From: Lachnospiraceae bacterium
GTDB lineage: Bacteria; Bacillota; Clostridia; Lachnospirales; Lachnospiraceae
Direction of reading: 5' to 3'
Assembly: GCA_009774585.1 (NCBI GenBank)
Contig: VSOA01000033.1
Location: 8,697 to 19,900 of the forward strand
DNA length: 11,204 bases
The notes beneath the pieces are model-generated. The model saw only the letters and a program-made list of their open reading frames with translations. It was not told where the DNA came from and made no database searches. Each line of letters opens with the position of its first letter. Within the stretch, counting starts at the first letter, position 1. This document shows, in pieces, positions 1 to 6,913 of the stretch. The translations under genes and the position numbers were made by a program.

Positions 1-264
1 GTCCTTTCTCGGTCCGATGCCGTCTTTCCAATCGTAGCCGGATACAAAATTTCCTCCCGGGTATCTCACTGCCGTCACACCAAGTTCTCTGATCAGCGCC
101 TTCACATCATTTCGAAAGCCGTTTTCATCCGCGCTTTCATGCCCCGGCTCGTATATTCCTCCGTATACGCATTGTCCCAAGTGCTCCAGAAAAGACCCAA
201 AGAGGTGTTTATCAACTTTCCCTTCAACATAATTTCTGTTCCAGCATAAGTATCCTTTTTTCAT
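1..264 (-). CDS. GH51-type alpha-L-arabinofuranosidase, N-terminal 88 residues (cut by window edge)
   Basis: Partial gene; its C-terminal part lies left of the window. The fragment starts MKKGYLCWNR and carries the conserved N-terminal signature of family GH51: EHLG at residues 27-30, VYGGIY at 33-38, RYPGGNF at 67-73, and WKDGIGPR at 79-86. GH51 enzymes (about 500 residues) release terminal alpha-L-arabinofuranose from arabino-oligosaccharides. There is no signal peptide, so it should act in the cytoplasm on imported sugars. The ATG at 264 is preceded by GAGGGG (277-282), a somewhat long 12-nt spacing, and no better in-frame start is visible. It is the last visible gene of the binding-protein/permease/glycosidase operon, 23 bp after the GH127-type gene. 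The catalytic glutamates lie outside the window, so activity cannot be judged. Family assignment is firm; linkage preference is inference. Confidence 0.9.
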   Translation of the reverse strand, partial: MKKGYLCWNRNYVEGKVDKHLFGSFLEHLGQCVYGGIYEPGHESADENGFRNDVKALIRELGVTAVRYPGGNFVSGYDWKDGIGPRKD

Positions 265-287
265 TTTACAACCATGCCCCTCTTCAT

Positions 288-2096
288 TTATCGAAACCAG
301 AAATACATAAAATACCACTTCTGTTCAGGCCATGAACAGTACGGTGCAAATTCCCGCGTCTCAAACGGATAAATTCCTTCCAAGCTGCCTTCCTTAGTCC
401 GAAACCGCAGCTTCTCTCCCTCCACAGGCCAAATCCACTCCTCCGGATGTTCCTTATCCTTTACGAAAGCCGCCAGATCATCCGTCACCATAACCAAAGG
501 TCCGTAACACAACGCCGCTATGTCCTCGTTCTTCTCATCGATGGATTCAAAATACAACGAAAGAGGAAGTCTTATTTCTATCACATCTCCATCTTCCCAT
601 ACGCGATTTAACTCCACTTCTCTGTCCTTACCGACTCCCTGCCACATCTTCTTACCGTTTACACGAATCTCCATCGGCGTCTTCACCCACTTTGGAATCC
701 TGAAACGGATTCTAAACTGTTCAGGATTCTGCATTTTAAGCAGGTAGCGAATCTCCTCTTCCTCCGGATACTTGGTCATACACTCGATTGTTGCCTTTCT
801 GCCTTCGCCCGGCAGTCGGAACGAAAATACTGACGGTATGTACTGACTGATACAGATTCCCGCATCATCCCTGAAATAAATCATATTTGCATATTCCGCA
901 ACCGCCTGAGGATAGGTTCCCGTACAACACTGCCAGCCATAATGATAAGTCACGCACAAGTCATCATATGCTTCCACCGCGCCGTGATACCTGCGATCAA
1001 GAACCGATTTGAGCCCGCCGTCCACATAATAATTGGCATAATACATAATCTTCCCGTCTGCACTGACCGGCGGAAGAGAAAGTACCCCGTTATACAGAAG
1101 CTTCTCAGCCCAGTCTGCATATTTTAAATCTCCCGTCAACTCCATCAGATAACGACAGACCTTAAAAGCCGCCCAAGTGCAGCAAGAGACCTCGCAATTC
1201 CCCTGTGCATCATGCCGGGTTCTGACAAGGGCATTCGTCAAAGTCTTATCCCACGCCGATTTCAGAGAGTCTCCCATATACCCTTGTTTTCCAAACATAT
1301 CTTCACAGGGTCCGTATCCCCCTGTTGCATAAATATGCTTACCGGTAATCTCCTCATATGCAGCTTTTAAAATATCCAGATATTGCTCCTCGCCGCTCAC
1401 TTCATACGCCATGGCTGCACCGCACAGTGAATTTACATGACTGTATGCATGCTTCGTCTTATCCAGAGAAAAATCCGGTTCCAGAAAACGCTCCCAGAAC
1501 TGCGGGTACTCATACACACGTGCCAATGTCGTATACTGCTCTTCCCCGAAAAGCTGCCCGGCACGATAAAGATTTTCCGAAAGAGTATACCATTCTACCT
1601 GATACAGCATTCCCCGGTCTCTCTCCGGCATATTTTCCTGATACCAGCCTGTAATCTTTTTCATCCATTCCGGCGCCTGCATGATTCCGGCATAGGCATA
1701 GGCATCCACCAGTCCGCCCACCAGTTTTTCATACTCGTAAGCAATAATGTATTCCTGATATCTGTCCTTTTCCGGAGAAAAACCATAGCCGTCCTCTTCA
1801 ATACAATCCGCCCATTCATTCCAAAGATACAGAAGCTTCGCTTTGATTTCGGTATTCTGCGTCTGGGCATACATTTTCGCCAGCGCTCCGCAAAACTGCC
1901 CGAAATTAAATGATTGTCTTCCGTACCATCCTGTCAACGGTCTCCCGGGAGCTGTTTTATATTTTCTTTTTCTGAAATTATATAGTAAACTGTCATTCGG
2001 CAGATGAAGATACCGATCCACGGTTCTTTCAAACTGTTCCTGAAACACACTCTGCCTTAAAAACACATCTTTATATTCTGCCGCCTTAAGCTTCAT
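288..2096 (-). CDS. DUF1680/GH127-type beta-L-arabinofuranosidase, cytoplasmic
   Basis: A 602-residue protein of the GH127-like family, whose characterised members cleave beta-L-arabinofuranosides using a zinc-bound cysteine nucleophile. The N-terminal half is the (alpha/alpha) barrel, with YATGGYG at 256-262. Candidate metal and nucleophile residues are E302, C305, C306 and the pair C390-C391 in GWQCCTGTYPQ. The C-terminal half is beta-rich, with AALCYGPLVM at 527-536 matching the usual GPLVLA motif. The first motif reads E-V-S-C-C rather than the E-x-C of the studied enzyme HypBA1; as I recall, a DUF1680 branch has E-x-P-C here, so this is probably a subgroup trait. No signal peptide is seen. 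An AGGAGA site (2102-2107) precedes the ATG, 12 bp after the upstream permease. Family is confident; exact substrate is inferred from the GH51 and importer neighbours. Confidence 0.85.
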   Translation of the reverse strand: MKLKAAEYKDVFLRQSVFQEQFERTVDRYLHLPNDSLLYNFRKRKYKTAPGRPLTGWYGRQSFNFGQFCGALAKMYAQTQNTEIKAKLLYLWNEWADCIEEDGYGFSPEKDRYQEYIIAYEYEKLVGGLVDAYAYAGIMQAPEWMKKITGWYQENMPERDRGMLYQVEWYTLSENLYRAGQLFGEEQYTTLARVYEYPQFWERFLEPDFSLDKTKHAYSHVNSLCGAAMAYEVSGEEQYLDILKAAYEEITGKHIYATGGYGPCEDMFGKQGYMGDSLKSAWDKTLTNALVRTRHDAQGNCEVSCCTWAAFKVCRYLMELTGDLKYADWAEKLLYNGVLSLPPVSADGKIMYYANYYVDGGLKSVLDRRYHGAVEAYDDLCVTYHYGWQCCTGTYPQAVAEYANMIYFRDDAGICISQYIPSVFSFRLPGEGRKATIECMTKYPEEEEIRYLLKMQNPEQFRIRFRIPKWVKTPMEIRVNGKKMWQGVGKDREVELNRVWEDGDVIEIRLPLSLYFESIDEKNEDIAALCYGPLVMVTDDLAAFVKDKEHPEEWIWPVEGEKLRFRTKEGSLEGIYPFETREFAPYCSWPEQKWYFMYFWFR

Positions 2097-2108
2097 TTCT
2101 ATCTCCTT

Positions 2109-3011
2109 TCATCCTTTTACCGCGCCAATCATCACGCCTTTTTCAAAATATTTCTGTACAAACGGATAAATCACTATAACCGGAAGAGTAGAGACAATAA
2201 TAATCGCATATTTAATCTGGTCTGCATAGGATTGCTGCAACGTAGCGCCTGCCCCGCCGTTTCCTCCGGTCTGCGAAATCAAAAGTATGGAACGCAGAAC
2301 ATTCTGTAAAGGAAGAAATTTCTCTTTATGGATATATAAAAGTCCTGTAAAAAAGTCATTCCAGTGCGCTACCAGATAATATAGCGCTACCACGGAAATC
2401 ACGGCTTTGGAAAGGGGCAGAACCACTTTACAGAAATACTGGAAATGACTGCATCCATCCAGAACTGCGGCCTCTCTTAACTCTTCCGGGAGTGAGGACT
2501 CAAAAAAGCTTCTGGCTATGATCATGTTATACACATTTACACAGAACGGAATAATAAATACCCACCTTGAATTGATCATGCCGATCTCTTTGATTACCAG
2601 ATAGGTAGCAATCAGACCGCCGCTGAAGAACATGGTAAATACAAAGAACAGGTTCAGTATTTTCCGCGCCGCAAATTCTCTGCGTGAAAGCGCATAAGCT
2701 GCCGGAAGTGTTACCGCCAGATTCACCATCGTACCTGCCACTGCGTAGATGATCGTATTCATATACCCTGTCCACATTTTTGTATTCTGAAATACTTTCT
2801 CATATCCGTATAAATTGATTTCCCGCGGAAACCATACTACCTGCCCGGTAGAAACCATTGCCGGATTACTGATGGAAGCAATCAGAACAAAATAGACCGG
2901 ATATGCAATCACAATCAGGATAAGCACACTCAATCCCATCACAGTCAGATTAAATATTCTATCCTGCAGGCTCTCCTGCCTTCTCAAAATCTTTGTTTTT
3001 TTCTCTGCCAT
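2109..3011 (-). CDS. Carbohydrate ABC transporter permease, LplC type
   Basis: A 300-residue inner-membrane permease of the LplC/MalG-type (binding-protein-dependent transport, CUT1-like) family. Hydrophobic spans lie near residues 23-46, 85-108, 118-139, 150-168, 202-218 and 267-286. The cytoplasmic EAA loop that docks the ATPase is EELREAAVLDG at 176-186, with VVLPLSK following. The C-terminus MIGAVKG is typical of this subfamily. It forms a heterodimer with the upstream LplB-type protein to pass sugar delivered by the lipoprotein. I chose the ATG at 3011 because AGGAAAGG and GATGG sit just upstream and it clears the previous stop by 14 bp. A GTG at 3032 would give 307 residues but overlaps the previous gene and has no clear Shine-Dalgarno. 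No ABC ATPase gene lies in the operon. Confidence 0.92.
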   Translation of the reverse strand: MAEKKTKILRRQESLQDRIFNLTVMGLSVLILIVIAYPVYFVLIASISNPAMVSTGQVVWFPREINLYGYEKVFQNTKMWTGYMNTIIYAVAGTMVNLAVTLPAAYALSRREFAARKILNLFFVFTMFFSGGLIATYLVIKEIGMINSRWVFIIPFCVNVYNMIIARSFFESSLPEELREAAVLDGCSHFQYFCKVVLPLSKAVISVVALYYLVAHWNDFFTGLLYIHKEKFLPLQNVLRSILLISQTGGNGGAGATLQQSYADQIKYAIIIVSTLPVIVIYPFVQKYFEKGVMIGAVKG

Positions 3012-3025
3012 ACTTCCATCCTTTC

Positions 3026-3970
3026 CTACCACAGACTCATATCGCTTTTTCGCTTTGCAATCTTGTTTGTCATATACAGAAAAGCAAAATTAATTAAGTT
3101 ATTAAAAAGACTGATTGCCGACGAATAGCTGATCTGATTGGATTCCAGTCCTATCTTGTAAACATAGGTCGAGATAACTTCCGAAACCGGCAGATTCATC
3201 GTATTCTGCATCAAATATATTTTCTCAAAACCGGTATTCAGAACGCCGCCCATCCACAATATAAACAACATGATCATTGTTGTCGTCAATGCCGGAACTT
3301 CAATATAACGCATAATCTGAAACCGATTAGCTCCGTCTATCTTTGCAGCATCATACAACTGCGTATCCACGGACGACAATGCCGCCAGATAAATAATACA
3401 GTTCCAGCCGCAATGCTGCCAGATTTCAGAACCTACATAGACCCCCAAAAACGTGCTCGTATTCCCCAGCAGGTTAATGTTTCCGTCCGCCAGAGCCGAT
3501 ATCAGCCGCCCTATCACTCCGCTGTTCGGGGAAAGCAGCACTGTCAGAAGGGAAACCATTACCACCGTTGAAATAAAATGAGGCAGATATACGATTGTCT
3601 GCATAAATCCCTTGAATTTTTTACTGCGGAGCTGATTCAGCAAAAGCGCCAGAATCACCGGCATAGGAAATCCAAACAGTATATTGGTAAGGGAAATACG
3701 CAAAGTATTACCGATCAGAGTTTTAAACTGATAGTTATGGACAAACTGACTAAAATATTTAAGTCCCACAAACTTACCGCCTGTCAGACCTGTCTTAAAA
3801 CTGTACTCCCGAAAGGCAAGCTGTATTCCGTACATCGGCCAGTAATTAAACACCAGCACTGCCAATACTGCCGGTAGAACCATCGCCCACAGCATCCAGT
3901 CTCTTCGAAAGGTTCTGACAATGCCTGCGCGCTTTTTACCCGGAGAGTTGCTCCGCATTCTTTTATCCAT
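3026..3970 (-). CDS. Carbohydrate ABC transporter permease, LplB type
   Basis: A 314-residue permease of the LplB/MalF-like family. After a basic N-terminus (residues 1-24) the first membrane span covers about 26-46 and ends in NYWPMYGIQLAF, a hallmark of LplB proteins. The EAA loop is LYDAAKIDGANRFQ at 205-218, followed by the expected IEVPAL. Further spans lie near 88-112, 130-148, 172-196, 228-247 and 285-300. The start at 3970 is chosen because a GGAAGGAAGAGG ribosome site abuts it. An in-frame ATG at 4006 would add 12 residues, but it lies inside the loop of a strong RNA hairpin (3991-4021) and lacks a ribosome site. The gene sits between the binding-protein gene and the LplC-type gene, and the two permeases probably form the importer channel. 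Confidence 0.92.
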   Translation of the reverse strand: MDKRMRSNSPGKKRAGIVRTFRRDWMLWAMVLPAVLAVLVFNYWPMYGIQLAFREYSFKTGLTGGKFVGLKYFSQFVHNYQFKTLIGNTLRISLTNILFGFPMPVILALLLNQLRSKKFKGFMQTIVYLPHFISTVVMVSLLTVLLSPNSGVIGRLISALADGNINLLGNTSTFLGVYVGSEIWQHCGWNCIIYLAALSSVDTQLYDAAKIDGANRFQIMRYIEVPALTTTMIMLFILWMGGVLNTGFEKIYLMQNTMNLPVSEVISTYVYKIGLESNQISYSSAISLFNNLINFAFLYMTNKIAKRKSDMSLW

Positions 3971-3990
3971 GCCTCTTCCTTCCTTTTTCC

Positions 3991-4021
3991 GGGTCGGCTG
4001 CATCATACCAGCAGCCGACCC
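3991..4021 (-). other. Intercistronic hairpin between binding-protein and permease genes
   Basis: A perfect inverted repeat: GGGTCGGCTGC (3991-4001) pairs with GCAGCCGACCC (4011-4021) across a 9-nt loop. It begins 8 nt after the stop codon of the solute-binding gene and ends 20 nt before the LplB-type start. No U-run follows the stem on the minus strand (the sequence continues GGAAAAAGG), so it is not a canonical intrinsic terminator. Such stems after binding-protein genes are known to protect the upstream mRNA 3' end, giving more binding protein than permease. That role is inferred here. Confidence 0.8.
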
Positions 4022-4029
4022 ATCAGCTA

Positions 4030-5724
4030 TTAATTCGTTCCCTGATAAGCATCATAGGCTGACTGTAAAATTTCCAGTGCCCTTGCTGAGCCCGTATTCT
4101 CAAAATTCTGACAGTAAGACGTCCAGTTCTCTTCAATATTTCCGTCTGTCACAAAACTTGTAAACTGCGTCACTGATAAATTGATTATATTACTTTCAAT
4201 CAGGCTCAGTTCTGATTTATCCTCATCGGTAAACACCAAGAAATTCTTATGCAGAATATCAGTCTGCGGATTCATCCTATCGTATATCGGCTGATATACT
4301 TCCATATCTTTTGTCACTTCTTCAATATCTACAGGAAGCTCTACCGAAAGACTGTCACTGATAAAGCCCGGTCCCTCGTCAGCCAGTGTAGTCGTCCACT
4401 TCCAGTTTCCGGCGTCGAGTCCCTCTGTATCTCCTGCCTCCTCGGGAGTTTGTACGCGGTAACTTCCGTCATCCTGTTTCACAATGCAGCTTCCCAAATC
4501 ACCCCAGAGAATCTGCAGGCTTGTCTCAGGGTTGTACAACTCGTCAATAAACGCAAACGCCGCATCTTTATTCTCACAAGCTGCCGACATGATTACACAA
4601 TTCTGCTTAATATTCAACACGTCGGATTCATATCCCCATGATACTTCTTCTTCTTGACCAGCCTCATATTTTAAAGGTGCCATAGATACATATTGATCAC
4701 AGAGTGCCGCACCGAAACGGTCAGATGCACTCCATCCCCATACAACGCCTACGTTCGCCATGTTCTCTCCTTCTCTTGCCCGAAGAAGCGCATTGTAGGT
4801 AGACACATCATTGGTAAAAGTTTCCGCATTGATCAGTCCGTTATTCCATAAATCATTGAAAAATGTCACCAGCTTCTTATACTCCTCGCTGATATAAAAA
4901 TTCTTCACAACTCCGTCATCTACATAATAGCCATAACCGGAATCATATACATCCAGACTGATTCCAAAGCTGCCGAGAAGCAGCGCCGGAGGAACTACAC
5001 CTGCCTCTGTCAGCGTGAAATCCATCGGTATTTCATCGGAGGTATTACCGTCGCCGTTAGCGTCCTCATCCCGGAATGCAATCAGAACATCCTTAAACTC
5101 ATCCCATGTCGTCGGAACTTCCAATCCCAGACGATCCAACCAGTCTTTGTTAATATACATCCTTAGATAGGTGCTCGGCCAAAACCGCTGATACTTGGGA
5201 ATCCCATAGATTCCTCCATCTGACATCGTAGAAATCTGTTCCAGCTCCGGATGCTCTTCAAACATCTTTTTAATGTTGGAATCCGCATTAATATAGGAAG
5301 ACATATCTTCAAACAATCCGTCATAGGTCACGAAATCCGCGTTATCAAAATTCTTTGCCCCGACAATAATATCCGGAATGTCTCCACTGGAAATCAATGT
5401 TCCCTTTATTGTTTCCCAATCAGCTCTCGGAACCTCCTGCCATGTAATGTCTACGTTTGCTTTTGCTTCCGCATCCTGCATCCACTGCATCTCTTCCACA
5501 CTTTTTGTAATGGCATTTTTAACAACCAGCCCTGTAAGCTGAACCGGTTCTCCGTCCGCCTGCAGCTCATTTGAATCCGTCTGATTCTCTTGTGACGCAT
5601 CATCTTCTGTTGTCTGTGTTTCTGTCGTCTCCGCTTCGTTTTGCGATGCGTCATTTCCGCATCCGACCAACGATGTGACAGTGAGCGCTGCGCCGAGAAG
5701 AAGCGCTGTTATCTTCTTTTTCAT
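4030..5724 (-). CDS. Extracellular solute-binding lipoprotein, LplA-like, for a carbohydrate ABC importer
   Basis: A 564-residue secreted lipoprotein. Residues 1-21 form a signal peptide (MKKK, a hydrophobic stretch, then the lipobox LVGC), with C22 the lipidated cysteine. Residues 23-60 are an acidic, T/E/Q-rich flexible linker, normal for anchoring a binding domain to the membrane of a Gram-positive cell. The mature domain shows binding-protein features: SSGDIPDIIVG at 112-122, GIYGIPK at 171-177, and MYINKDWLDRLGLEVPTTWDEF at 189-210. The last runs into an acidic loop with D219, D221, D225, D230 and E231 that looks like a calcium-binding loop. It should capture an arabinose-containing oligosaccharide and hand it to the two downstream permeases. 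AAGGGAG precedes the ATG. It is first in the operon, divergent from the araC-type gene. Exact ligand is unknown. Confidence 0.92.
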   Translation of the reverse strand: MKKKITALLLGAALTVTSLVGCGNDASQNEAETTETQTTEDDASQENQTDSNELQADGEPVQLTGLVVKNAITKSVEEMQWMQDAEAKANVDITWQEVPRADWETIKGTLISSGDIPDIIVGAKNFDNADFVTYDGLFEDMSSYINADSNIKKMFEEHPELEQISTMSDGGIYGIPKYQRFWPSTYLRMYINKDWLDRLGLEVPTTWDEFKDVLIAFRDEDANGDGNTSDEIPMDFTLTEAGVVPPALLLGSFGISLDVYDSGYGYYVDDGVVKNFYISEEYKKLVTFFNDLWNNGLINAETFTNDVSTYNALLRAREGENMANVGVVWGWSASDRFGAALCDQYVSMAPLKYEAGQEEEVSWGYESDVLNIKQNCVIMSAACENKDAAFAFIDELYNPETSLQILWGDLGSCIVKQDDGSYRVQTPEEAGDTEGLDAGNWKWTTTLADEGPGFISDSLSVELPVDIEEVTKDMEVYQPIYDRMNPQTDILHKNFLVFTDEDKSELSLIESNIINLSVTQFTSFVTDGNIEENWTSYCQNFENTGSARALEILQSAYDAYQGTN

Positions 5725-5830
5725 ATTTTTCTCCCTTCGTTTTCTATTGTTATCTTCTTTTCCAGTTACATAAGTGTATAAAATGTCAATTATTTCCTGC
5801 CATAATAGACACTTTTTCTGCCTTTTTATT

Positions 5831-5840
5831 CACCTCCTTT
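5831..5840 (-). promoter_or_regulatory. Orphan Shine-Dalgarno sequence in the leader of the binding-protein mRNA
   Basis: The minus strand reads AAAGGAGGTGA here, complementary over about 11 nt to the 3' end of 16S rRNA. It lies about 106 nt upstream of the binding-protein ATG, and no ATG, GTG or TTG follows at normal spacing. The real start has its own AAGGGAG. It resembles the STAB-SD element of Bacillus thuringiensis cry3A, where a bound ribosome protects the 5' end of the mRNA. That parallel is inference. Confidence 0.45.
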
Positions 5841-5894
5841 TTTATAATAAATGCGCATTTTCCTATAATATTTTATACAAATTGTATATTTTTA

Positions 5895-5924
5895 TTGACT
5901 TTAAAAGTCTTTATTCGTTATAAT
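5895..5924 (+). promoter_or_regulatory. Sigma-A-type promoter of the araC-type gene
   Basis: TTGACT (5895-5900) and TATAAT (5919-5924) are separated by 18 bp, five of six and six of six matches to consensus. Transcription should start near 5931, giving a leader of about 60 nt. The palindrome GACTTTAAAAGTC (5897-5909) overlaps the -35 and spacer, a position suited to repression or autoregulation. Confidence 0.75.
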
Positions 5925-5989
5925 TATGATAACTTCAAGTGGTAAAACTATCAACTAATAATCCAACAGAATAGGTGGTCAAAACTCAT

Positions 5990-6886
5990 ATGCTTTATCT
6001 CGTATCCCCTGCAAAGAATCCTCTTTATTTAATCATCAGCGGAAAACTCATCACAGACGACGGATTTATCCATCCAAACCGGACCCTGAATGTTTTTGTT
6101 CTGATCTACGTACTGGAGGGAACTCTGCATATCGCCCAGAATGACAAAACATATGATATTGGTCCTAACCAGTTCATCACTTTGTTCGCCGGTCAGAACC
6201 ACTATGGCTATAAACATTCTGACGGTCCTGTTTCTTATTTCTGGGTTCATTTTACCTTTGCTGACGATAATTACTATTTTTATGATTATCCCACGCTTCA
6301 GGCTACTATACGCAGGCTTGCTGCAGACCCCGACCACGCTGATGAAATTTATCTATTGCCGGAAATCAGCACGATTACTTTAAACAAGCGCGTGGAAATC
6401 TTGTTTTCCCAGCTTTTAGATATCACGCGGCAGACAAATTTTGCCCCTAAATATTATAATAATTATGCCCTCAGCACTCTGATGCTTGAAATTGCTAACC
6501 AGCATATGGCCTGTTTTTCCAATCATCAGACGCAGACGCCCCCTATTGTAACCAAGGTTATGGACTGGATTAAATCCAAATATATCTATCCCATCACAGT
6601 CACGTCCATTGCCGAAGCCTTTAATTACAATCCGCGTTATTTATCTTCTCTGTTCAAAAAATACAGCGGCGAATCTCTTCTGTCTTGGCTGAATAATTTC
6701 CGGATTGAAATCGCCAAGAACACGCTGGTCAGCAGTAACATTTCCATTAAAGAAGTGGCATGGTCTTCCGGTTTTCAGGATGAGAAATATTTCTTAAAAT
6801 TATTCAAAAAAAAAGAGGGCATGACACCCTCTGAATATCGGAACGCATTTTTTTCCAAGAAACTGAATAACGATATCGTTCCATAG
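5990..6886 (+). CDS. AraC/XylS-family transcriptional regulator
   Basis: A 298-residue regulator with an N-terminal cupin sensor (about residues 10-100) and a C-terminal AraC DNA-binding domain with two helix-turn-helix motifs. The cupin shows YVLEGTLHI at 40-48, IGPNQFITLFAGQNHYG at 57-73, and the WVHF strand at 85-88 typical of sugar-sensing members. The first helix-turn-helix lies near 203-224 (ITVTSIAEAFNYNPRYLSSLF). The second lies near 251-273, ending in the family signature KKKEGMTPSEYR at 273-284. The ATG at 5990 is chosen because AGGTGG (5973-5978) precedes it by 11 nt; a GTG at 5975 would add five residues but lies within that site. It is divergent from the binding-protein operon, so it probably binds the intergenic region and activates it when an arabinose-type sugar is present. 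The inducer is unknown. Confidence 0.93.
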   Translation: MLYLVSPAKNPLYLIISGKLITDDGFIHPNRTLNVFVLIYVLEGTLHIAQNDKTYDIGPNQFITLFAGQNHYGYKHSDGPVSYFWVHFTFADDNYYFYDYPTLQATIRRLAADPDHADEIYLLPEISTITLNKRVEILFSQLLDITRQTNFAPKYYNNYALSTLMLEIANQHMACFSNHQTQTPPIVTKVMDWIKSKYIYPITVTSIAEAFNYNPRYLSSLFKKYSGESLLSWLNNFRIEIAKNTLVSSNISIKEVAWSSGFQDEKYFLKLFKKKEGMTPSEYRNAFFSKKLNNDIVP

Positions 6887-6913
6887 TATAACCTGTTTTT
6901 AGCACATACTTTC

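Larger units (their letters stand above)
5725..5989. promoter_or_regulatory. Divergent control region between the sugar operon and the araC-type gene
   Basis: A 265-bp, very AT-rich spacer between two divergently transcribed units. On the plus strand it has a strong promoter (listed separately). On the minus strand no promoter is convincing: TATTAT at 5870-5865 could be a -10 but the matching -35 (AAAAAT) is poor, and TTGACA at 5789-5784 has no -10 at 16-18 bp. A weak minus-strand promoter would fit dependence on an activator. Short perfect palindromes lie at 5849-5860 (AAATGCGCATTT), 5874-5888 (TATACAAATTGTATA) and 5897-5909 (GACTTTAAAAGTC); any could be an operator. No cre-like site was recognised. 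Confidence 0.65.

Noticed and set aside
265..289. A short open frame starting at the ATG next to the GH127-type stop codon
   Set aside because: It has only eight codons, encodes nothing recognisable, and contains the ribosome site of the GH51-type gene.
1437..1913. A 158-codon plus-strand open frame antisense to the GH127-type gene
   Set aside because: It lies wholly within a well-supported gene on the other strand, has no convincing ribosome site, and its protein resembles no family I recognise.
5791..5838. A 15-codon leader peptide (GTG start, MNKKAEK...) after the orphan Shine-Dalgarno
   Set aside because: The GTG overlaps the Shine-Dalgarno itself, leaving no spacer, so initiation there is unlikely.
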